Positions 54,574 to 61,102 of a stretch of 64,000 nucleotides of DNA are shown here, piece after piece (the stretch's first letter is position 1; each line of letters starts with the position of its first letter). The DNA lies in the NCBI GenBank assembly GCA_001603075.1, contig LVBB01000024.1:1-64000 (forward strand), written 5' to 3'. Source of the DNA: Phycisphaerales bacterium Planc_01 (GTDB taxonomy: Bacteria; Planctomycetota; Phycisphaerae; Sedimentisphaerales; Anaerobacaceae). The notes beneath the pieces were generated by a model. That model made no database searches. It saw nothing but the letters and a program-made list of their open reading frames with translations, and had not been told where the DNA came from. The position numbers and the translations under genes are program-made.

Positions 54574-56493
54574 TCAGCGCAACACGTCTTGCCCTTCTCC
54601 ATGACTTCGAACCGTGCGAGGAGCGTCCACAGCCTGGATCGGTATCGCCGGCGCACCGGCGACCTCCCGCCGGCGGCCGGTCTTGTACTCGTCCAGAATT
54701 CCGAGCCAGACGGCGAGCTGTAAGAGGCGAAATCCGTGTTCCCAATGGAGGTTCTTGTCCTCCAGCAGCGTCTGTCCGCTGCCCTTGAACAGCACGCCGT
54801 CGAAGCGGCTCAGATTCGGTCCGTATTCGTGCCGAAGCCTGGCAAGTTGCCGGCTCTCTCGCCCGTACGTCGGATAGTCATGCCAGGAATGCTGGATCGC
54901 GACCTTCCGTCCAAGATGCTCTGCAATCTGCGTCCATCGGTCCTGTGATTTGCGTATCGCTCGCTGGACCAGACGCCAGAGATGGCGGCTCCCCGGCCGG
55001 ACCCCGTCATTGGCGGAGGGAATCCTCGCCCCTGGTCCATAGAGCCCCCGCACGGCCTCATGGAAGATCCTGCCCCCGGCCTTCAACGCCATGGGGCAGC
55101 GGAAGCCGAACTCGACGATGCGCCGATCTGTCGCAATCAGGCTCTTCGGCAGCATGCGTCTTTCCGCATTCCAGCCCGCCGTTCTTGAGTCCTGCGGATT
55201 CAGAAGCATCCATTCGGCCGCGCTCGATCGCTCGGAATCGGCGTATGCGGCGTAAAAGACGTCTCGTCGTGCGGCGATCTGTTCTACCATATCCGCGGCG
55301 AGATACCCTCGCGCAACAGAATCGACCCCAGCCCACCCGCTGGTGCATCGTCTCTTATACGTTGCCGGCAGGAGCCCGCCCATGCGCCCGACGCGAACGA
55401 TATCGTGAGCGAAATAGCCCTTCAGATACGTGTCAAGCTTCGTGCCGTCCAGAATTCGCCGGGCACCGAACCTCTCGATCTCATCCAGCAATCCGATCGC
55501 ATGGGCATGCATGAACTCCCCCTCGCACCCGATGAATCTCGTCACGGACTCGATCGTGCCGGCGAGATACTCGGGATCTCTGACGATCCGATGCCATGGC
55601 CTTGCATAGCACCGAGCGATCCTCTCGGCCGTTCTTGTCTCCCGATTCGGCCGGTCGCAGAACGTCAGGCCGAAACACTCCCTTTCGCCCGGCACAACCG
55701 CCATGATCAATCTCGAATCGAGCCCGCCGCTCAACTGAACGGCGACTCCGCCTTGCACGATACGATCCCGGACCGATTCGACCAGAACCGATCGCAACTG
55801 GTCGACCAAGTCCCGCTCATCGTACTCGACGAGTTCGTTCGGCGGCTGCCAGTAGGAGGCACTCCGGGTCTCCACCCGCCCATCGGCATCAGGCCGTGCA
55901 TCATACACGCTCGCCGACTCGAGCCGAACGACACCTTCATGAGCGCTGTACGGGAAGCTGATACTGCCCGTCGCGAGAAACTCCCCTACACTCACCGGAT
56001 CGATCTCGTACTGACGCGTCGTCAGCGACGCCACGGAGTCCGCGTGCGTCCCGAACCCGTGAAACGTGCCATCGCTGTGCCGCAAACCATAGACCGGAAC
56101 GAAATTCCGCAGATCCGTCACGATCGCAAGGCCCTGTGCGTGTCCGAATACGATGGCGAACGCCCCGTTGAGTTGCCGAAAGAGCGGCTGCGATCTCACC
56201 ACCGATTCCACATCGTCGGTCGAACCGCCCGCGCTGCAGAGACACTCGACCAACGCGTCCCAAAGTGCGCCCCTGTCGGGTGCAACCAGATCACCAACCC
56301 ACGCGAGAAGCATACCGTCTCGGAACAGGATATTCTCGCCATCGACGCGCGACTCCTCCATCACGGCGAGCCGGCCCCAGGGAAGATTGAACGCCCGTGC
56401 ACAGGGCGCACGATTCGCATACGGTCGTTGCAGAGTCGCGATCAGGGTCTCACAACTGCACCCAGCATCCATGCTTACGAGGAAATCCGTCAT
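54574..56493 (-). CDS. Asparagine-synthase-like protein lacking the glutaminase Cys
   Basis: This 639-residue protein has the two-domain layout of asparagine synthase. It begins MTDFLVSM, so the N-terminal nucleophile Cys2 is missing and glutamine cannot be hydrolysed in the usual way. The synthase domain keeps a PP-loop, GVAVQLSGGLDSRLIMAVV, near residue 255. It may adenylate a carboxyl group and use free ammonia or another amine, or act like a ligase for sugar modification; these are inferences. It is one of two such genes in the locus, and 61 bases from a QueC-like PP-loop gene. Confidence 0.83.
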   Translation of the reverse strand: MTDFLVSMDAGCSCETLIATLQRPYANRAPCARAFNLPWGRLAVMEESRVDGENILFRDGMLLAWVGDLVAPDRGALWDALVECLCSAGGSTDDVESVVRSQPLFRQLNGAFAIVFGHAQGLAIVTDLRNFVPVYGLRHSDGTFHGFGTHADSVASLTTRQYEIDPVSVGEFLATGSISFPYSAHEGVVRLESASVYDARPDADGRVETRSASYWQPPNELVEYDERDLVDQLRSVLVESVRDRIVQGGVAVQLSGGLDSRLIMAVVPGERECFGLTFCDRPNRETRTAERIARCYARPWHRIVRDPEYLAGTIESVTRFIGCEGEFMHAHAIGLLDEIERFGARRILDGTKLDTYLKGYFAHDIVRVGRMGGLLPATYKRRCTSGWAGVDSVARGYLAADMVEQIAARRDVFYAAYADSERSSAAEWMLLNPQDSRTAGWNAERRMLPKSLIATDRRIVEFGFRCPMALKAGGRIFHEAVRGLYGPGARIPSANDGVRPGSRHLWRLVQRAIRKSQDRWTQIAEHLGRKVAIQHSWHDYPTYGRESRQLARLRHEYGPNLSRFDGVLFKGSGQTLLEDKNLHWEHGFRLLQLAVWLGILDEYKTGRRREVAGAPAIPIQAVDAPRTVRSHGEGQDVLR

Positions 56494-56554
56494 CGTGGGC
56501 GTTCCATACCCTCAGAGCCATCAGGTGAATGCACCGGGCAGGCGCCCGAATCCA

Positions 56555-57361
56555 TCACCGTGGCAGACCATTCCATGTGAGAGATCGAAGGATTCGTTTC
56601 GCCGTGCGACGCGGAAGCCGGCGCAGGCACAGGCATCGATATCGAAACAGAGCCGCTCGTGGCAACCGCCGCCGCAACCCTTCTTCCACGACGAGCTGGC
56701 ACGGGTTGCACACACCGCACGGCCGACCTCCAATCGGTGCAAGACAAAACCATGTCTGCATCAGGATCTCCGAACAGTCCCTCCGTCCCATCTGCTCGTA
56801 CATCTGCTTCTTCGTGGTATCGAGAAGCGGGAACCGAAAGAAGGAGAAGACGTTCGACGCGTCCGAAGCATCCTTCTCCGCATCGATGATCCAGTACCTG
56901 CCGACATGCTCATCATTCACCGCGATCACGCGATCGTGCAGACATTCCGCAATCCCGCCATGCGGCTTGCTGTCGGCCACAATGGACATCTCCAGAGCAC
57001 GAAAGCCGCTCTGCTTCGCCAGCCGCGGCAGCCAATCGTACTGACTGCCGAGGTGCCACCTCCTGGCGAGCCGGAGATAACTCCCCGTGATCGTTGCATC
57101 TTCGGCGATGTCGTGAATCGAGAAGAACCTGTGTGGCAGGATTCGACCTTCCGCGCATGGAAACCGCTCGACGATCCCTCGCTTGATGCGATCCATCGTC
57201 TGGATCTCGATCAGGCTGCTGAGACGTTCGGTGTCGATGACGTACACCGGCTGGATCGTCGCCCGAGTATCGAGGATCAACTGGAGCAATCGAAACGTCG
57301 AGTCCCATCCTCCCGTCCACAGCATGTTCACAACAGGAGCGTCGCCCGAAGGTGCGTCCAT
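56555..57361 (-). CDS. QueC-like PP-loop ATPase with zinc motif
   Basis: This 268-residue protein has an N-terminal PP-loop, LWTGGWDSTFRLL (Thr16-Ser21), and a C-terminal zinc motif Cys206-x8-Cys215-x2-Cys218-x2-Cys221 (PCGVCNPC). This order and spacing match QueC, which makes the nitrile of preQ0 from carboxydeazaguanine. It is not a normal QueC in context: it sits in the glycan locus, without queuosine genes, beside a Cys-less AsnB-like gene. The Ser of the usual SGG loop is Thr. A role in making a nitrile, amide or amidine on a glycan-related acid is inferred. Confidence 0.75.
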   Translation of the reverse strand: MDAPSGDAPVVNMLWTGGWDSTFRLLQLILDTRATIQPVYVIDTERLSSLIEIQTMDRIKRGIVERFPCAEGRILPHRFFSIHDIAEDATITGSYLRLARRWHLGSQYDWLPRLAKQSGFRALEMSIVADSKPHGGIAECLHDRVIAVNDEHVGRYWIIDAEKDASDASNVFSFFRFPLLDTTKKQMYEQMGRRDCSEILMQTWFCLAPIGGRPCGVCNPCQLVVEEGLRRRLPRAALFRYRCLCLRRLPRRTAKRILRSLTWNGLPR

Positions 57362-57459
57362 CTTTCTACCCCAGCCTCACGGCCTGTCTGCCTCCCACCA
57401 CCGTATCCCCATCACCCGCTCCCAGAACCATCTGGGGCTCTTTACGATATTCTCGTCCG

Positions 57460-58038
57460 TCAGACCGAAGACGAGCGGCCGTCAAAGACGAAATCTCGTT
57501 CGATCGAACGCAGCGAGGAAGCGGCCAGATCCTTCTCGGATACGATCGGGTCCAAGACCTGCCAATCGATGCCCAGGTCCGGATCGTCAAATCGGATGGA
57601 CCGCTCGTGTTCTCTCGAGTAGCACGCCGTACACTTGTACATGAATACAACCGTCTCCGAGAGGACGGAAAAGCCGTGCGCGAAGCCGGGCGGAATCCAG
57701 AATTGCACGTGGTTCTCATCATTCAGCTCCACCGCCACGTGCTGGCCGAAGGTCGGAGATCCGAACCGGATGTCCACCGCCACATCGAGGACTCTCCCGT
57801 GGAGCACGCTGGTCAGCTTGCCTTGGGCAAATGGCCCGACCTGATAATGAAGGCCGCGTATCGTCCCCTGCCGCGAGAACGAGCAGTTGTCCTGGACGAA
57901 TTCGCCGGCGACGCCGACTGCCTCGTACCTGGCCCTGTTGTAGTGCTCGAAGAAACACCCCCGTTCATCCGGATACACGTCGGGCTCAATCAGCAGGAGA
58001 CCTTCCATCCGCGTTTGTGATACCTGCATCTTCTCCAT
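57460..58038 (-). CDS. rfbC: dTDP-4-dehydrorhamnose 3,5-epimerase
   Basis: This 192-residue cupin enzyme epimerises dTDP-4-keto-6-deoxyglucose at C3 and C5 on the way to dTDP-L-rhamnose. The family motifs are clear: DERGCFFEHYN, DNCSFSRQGTIRGLHYQ (catalytic His), LDVAVDIRFGSPTFGQHVAVEL and WIPPGFAHGFSVLSE. RfbA, RfbB and RfbD are not in the window, so they lie elsewhere or a different keto sugar is used. The gene is 6 bases from the flippase gene and likely co-transcribed. L-rhamnose in the glycan would suit the rhamnosyltransferase-like gene at 45076. Confidence 0.93.
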   Translation of the reverse strand: MEKMQVSQTRMEGLLLIEPDVYPDERGCFFEHYNRARYEAVGVAGEFVQDNCSFSRQGTIRGLHYQVGPFAQGKLTSVLHGRVLDVAVDIRFGSPTFGQHVAVELNDENHVQFWIPPGFAHGFSVLSETVVFMYKCTACYSREHERSIRFDDPDLGIDWQVLDPIVSEKDLAASSLRSIERDFVFDGRSSSV

Positions 58039-58044
58039 CTCGTA

Positions 58045-59658
58045 TCAACTTCTGTCCGGCTCCTCGGACCCCGTGCCGCTCGAAACAGCGGAAAGCGATG
58101 AGGGCCTTGGCTGCAACCTCTGGCAGCCACGCACCAACGCACCGACAATCTCGCGAATCTGAGTTCGGTCGTAGGTGTCGAACGAATACAGTACCAGGAC
58201 CGCCAGATAGACGACCAGGCCCGCTGCAACGTACAGTCCGAGCAACGCCCACGTCGTCGGCGGGTGGACAATCTCCAGGCCGACCCACACCAGCGTGGCG
58301 GGTGCTCCCGGAAGCAATCCTCTGACCATTACCTCTCTGAACCACTGGCCCGGTCCGATCTCGACGAGGCGCCAGCTCAGTGGAAGACTCACCGCGCCGT
58401 GCGCCGCGGCGGCAACCAAGCCCGCTCCGGCCAATCCCAGCGCTCCCAGGCGCAGCCATCCCACGAAGTAGAGAACCAAGGCGATCCGGACCACCTGTAT
58501 GGCCGCATACCGCAGCGCCATGGGGCGCATCTGGTCCTTCGCCTGACACAACTGGGGAAGCATCCAATGGGAGAAGCCCCATATCGTTGTCAGAAGGGCC
58601 AGGACCATCACAAAGGCCATCTCGATATACGCTGGTCCCAAATACAGCGTAATCAACTCGCGACAGTAAACGATCGCGGGCAAGGTAACACACAGGACGA
58701 TCCACAAACCGTAGCGACCGCCGCGCAGATAGAGATTCCGCATCTGCTCGTGACGTCCGGTGGCATGCATGCCAATCAACTGCGGCAGCAGCGGCGCCAC
58801 GGCGACGGCCGCGAAAGACTGAATGTGCCGCATGGGCATCGTCCCAATGTGATAGGACGTCACATCCCCCAGCCTGGCCAGCTTGTTCAAGAACACCGGG
58901 TCTAAAATTCGCTGTGCCGACGCGGCGCAGTTGATGACAAGGCTCCACCCTCCGAAGCCCATGATCCGTCGGGCAATACTCCAGTCGATCCGGCGGGCAC
59001 AAAACCGCATGGCGGGAACCCGTTTCAGCGAGATCACCACCATGACAGCAGAGGAAAGCGACTGCGCCAGGACCTCCGCGACGACCAGCCACAGAACACG
59101 GGTGCTGACGCCAAACAAGAGGGCGAAGAGCAGCGAGATCTTTACGATCTCCACCAGGAGCCCGATCAGATTCTGCAGAACGAACCTCTGCTCGACATAC
59201 AGACCGAACTCGAACGGCGTCAGGGGCAAGCGCATCGCAGTACAGCACACCAGCAGCGCGAACATGATCCGAGCGTCCCACAGTCGCCCCGGAGGAATCG
59301 TCAGCAGATGGCCGATATGCCATGAAAACACCAAGCCCCCCGCCAAACACCCAACGGCCACCACGAGCAACAGTACGGCCATCGTCGAGACGATGCTTGT
59401 GACCTTCTCGTCGTCACCCAGTGCGTAGGCCTCTGTCACGAATCGGGCGAGGCCGGCAGTGAGAAACATGCTGAACAAGGGAATGAACAAGACGACGCTG
59501 GACACGAGTGGATACAGGCTGTATTCGACGTCGCCGATGCGGCGCAGAAGATACTGATTCAGCCAGATCAGCACAGACACATAGAGGATGCGCCGGAGCA
59601 CGGAACTGGCAGAATTGACAAGAAAGAGCCTCTTGCTGAGTTGTATCCGTGAACTCAT
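58045..59658 (-). CDS. Oligosaccharide flippase (Wzx-like, MATE/MVF fold)
   Basis: This 537-residue inner-membrane protein has about twelve to fourteen hydrophobic segments and the layout of polysaccharide-biosynthesis flippases. It moves the lipid-linked repeat unit to the periplasmic side, where the polymerase/ligase acts. The N-terminal segment SSVLRRILYVSVLIWLNQYLL is typical. It is the most upstream of the glycan-assembly genes, after epsI. No lipid specificity can be read from sequence. Confidence 0.87.
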   Translation of the reverse strand: MSSRIQLSKRLFLVNSASSVLRRILYVSVLIWLNQYLLRRIGDVEYSLYPLVSSVVLFIPLFSMFLTAGLARFVTEAYALGDDEKVTSIVSTMAVLLLVVAVGCLAGGLVFSWHIGHLLTIPPGRLWDARIMFALLVCCTAMRLPLTPFEFGLYVEQRFVLQNLIGLLVEIVKISLLFALLFGVSTRVLWLVVAEVLAQSLSSAVMVVISLKRVPAMRFCARRIDWSIARRIMGFGGWSLVINCAASAQRILDPVFLNKLARLGDVTSYHIGTMPMRHIQSFAAVAVAPLLPQLIGMHATGRHEQMRNLYLRGGRYGLWIVLCVTLPAIVYCRELITLYLGPAYIEMAFVMVLALLTTIWGFSHWMLPQLCQAKDQMRPMALRYAAIQVVRIALVLYFVGWLRLGALGLAGAGLVAAAAHGAVSLPLSWRLVEIGPGQWFREVMVRGLLPGAPATLVWVGLEIVHPPTTWALLGLYVAAGLVVYLAVLVLYSFDTYDRTQIREIVGALVRGCQRLQPRPSSLSAVSSGTGSEEPDRS

Positions 59659-59832
59659 GGAACTCGTGGATTGCCCCGCGTTACCCGGATGGTCTATCCG
59701 CCCCCCGAGCCGTTGAGTGCGTCTGCATGGGCGTCAATTGGACAGACTCCGTCCCCGTCGGCCGCACCCACCGGCCGCGTTCAACACCTTCACCGACGGG
59801 ACTTCCGTCGGGTCGACCGAGAAGAGCCGACG

Positions 59833-60645
59833 TCACCTGCCGGATTCAGCCGTTCCATCACCCCATGACGACTCCTGCGGTCGAGGCGGCCATCTTACCT
59901 GACCATGCTGATCGGGAAGAATGGCAAGGATGGCGTCTGTCAGGTCCGCCACCAAAGACCGGACCGCATGCTCGAACGTTGAACTGACTTGAACCTGGGC
60001 AACATACCTGGCCGGATTGCCGGCTATATTCGGGCGCCGGCCCAAGAAGCCGGAGAAATCCCTCTCACGAAGCGTGATCTGTCCATTGACAACGTAGAAA
60101 CTGAGGACGACCACCCGCTGATGACTCGGCGCCGCCTTGCGAAACCGGTGAATCAGGCACTCTATTCGCCGGCCGGAATGGGTCACGAACTCGGACGTTG
60201 AAGTCCCATCGTGTATCCATCCGTGCGCCGGGAAACATACCATCGGTTGATGTCCGAGCATCCCCGCCGGACGCGAAGAACAATAGACCACGTACGCATC
60301 AGCCCAAGTCCGGTCAGACTCTTTGACATAGCGCCGACTGATGTAATCGTCAGCGAAATTGGACCGCATATATTCCTCTGTGACACTGGGAATTTCAATC
60401 GTCTCGCCCAGCCACCCATTCACCTCAATGGGCACCTCCGTCAAGGACACGGGAGGCGGAATCGGCGCAGGCTCCTGCCATCGGTCTGCTCCGACACGAT
60501 ACGCGACCCCCGCGCCAACCAGCAGCAACACCCCGATGGCCCCAGCACCCCATATCGATGCTGTGCCACCACAAGGCGGCCTGCAAGCCGTCTTGCGGAT
60601 GGCATCGGGCCCCTCAACCTCGACACTGCACCGATCGCTGTACAT
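59833..60645 (-). CDS. epsI: EpsI-family exosortase-associated protein
   Basis: This 270-residue protein has an N-terminal membrane anchor (about residues 30-50, GAGAIGVLLLVGAGVAYRV) and an EpsI domain: VPIEVNGWLGETIEIP, YVVYCSSRPAGMLGHQPMVCFPAHGW and, near the end, HQRVVVLSFYVVNGQITL. In many exosortase systems EpsI is encoded next to or fused with exosortase and aids its action in the periplasm. Here it lies almost 20 kb from the exosortase gene, at the other end of the locus. No Shine-Dalgarno is seen, and a possible -10 (TATACT) ends only 5 bases before the ATG, so the message may be nearly leaderless. Confidence 0.86.
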   Translation of the reverse strand: MYSDRCSVEVEGPDAIRKTACRPPCGGTASIWGAGAIGVLLLVGAGVAYRVGADRWQEPAPIPPPVSLTEVPIEVNGWLGETIEIPSVTEEYMRSNFADDYISRRYVKESDRTWADAYVVYCSSRPAGMLGHQPMVCFPAHGWIHDGTSTSEFVTHSGRRIECLIHRFRKAAPSHQRVVVLSFYVVNGQITLRERDFSGFLGRRPNIAGNPARYVAQVQVSSTFEHAVRSLVADLTDAILAILPDQHGQVRWPPRPQESSWGDGTAESGR

Positions 60646-60651
60646 CTATGA

Positions 60652-60671
60652 GTATACCCTAAAGGTGGTAT
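60652..60671. promoter_or_regulatory. Palindromic element before epsI
   Basis: The core ATACC and GGTAT arms are separated by 8 bases, and the element overlaps a likely -10 (TATACT on the minus strand, complement of 60651-60656). It resembles the inverted repeat at 29706-29727. A LuxR-type regulator site is a reasonable guess. Confidence 0.35.
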
Positions 60672-60983
60672 TTCATACTTCCCGACCGAACCCTCGCAAC
60701 AGAACCGTCAGGAAAAGGACGGTCCCCGGTTCATCCATGCCGGAAACCAGCAGTCAAAGAACATTCATTCTATCGCCCCTATCGGCTCGCTGTCAACGCC
60801 GCTCAAGCCAAAAACCGCCGATCGGAGCCAATTGCCCGCGCTCAGGACGACACGACGGACTGCCCGATAACCATCGACACACACCCACAGAAGGCCGCTT
60901 GTTATCAGACCGACCCACATGCCCTCGGACTACCCGAGATGGCGGGACGCAAACCCCATCCAGGACAGCATGGGGGAATCGGT

Positions 60984-61012
60984 TTGTTCGTGAACGGCTT
61001 TGTTTGTACGAT
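60984..61012 (+). promoter_or_regulatory. Predicted promoter of the beta-helix gene
   Basis: TTGTTC at 60984-60989 and TACGAT at 61007-61012 are separated by 17 bases and lie about 90 bases before the ATG at 61103. Confidence 0.45.
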
Positions 61013-61102
61013 TTATCCAAAGAGCACAGACCGACAGCGAATAGTCCGTCCGCCCCTGTGCTTCCTGTTACCGGGCGGGCAGTTCAGTACACGGGGGAAC
61101 AT

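Larger units (their letters stand above)
60646..61102. other. Divergent intergenic region with two promoters
   Basis: It separates epsI (minus) from the beta-helix gene (plus) and holds their promoter candidates at 60651-60671 and 60984-61012. No gene is supported in the remaining sequence. Confidence 0.5.
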
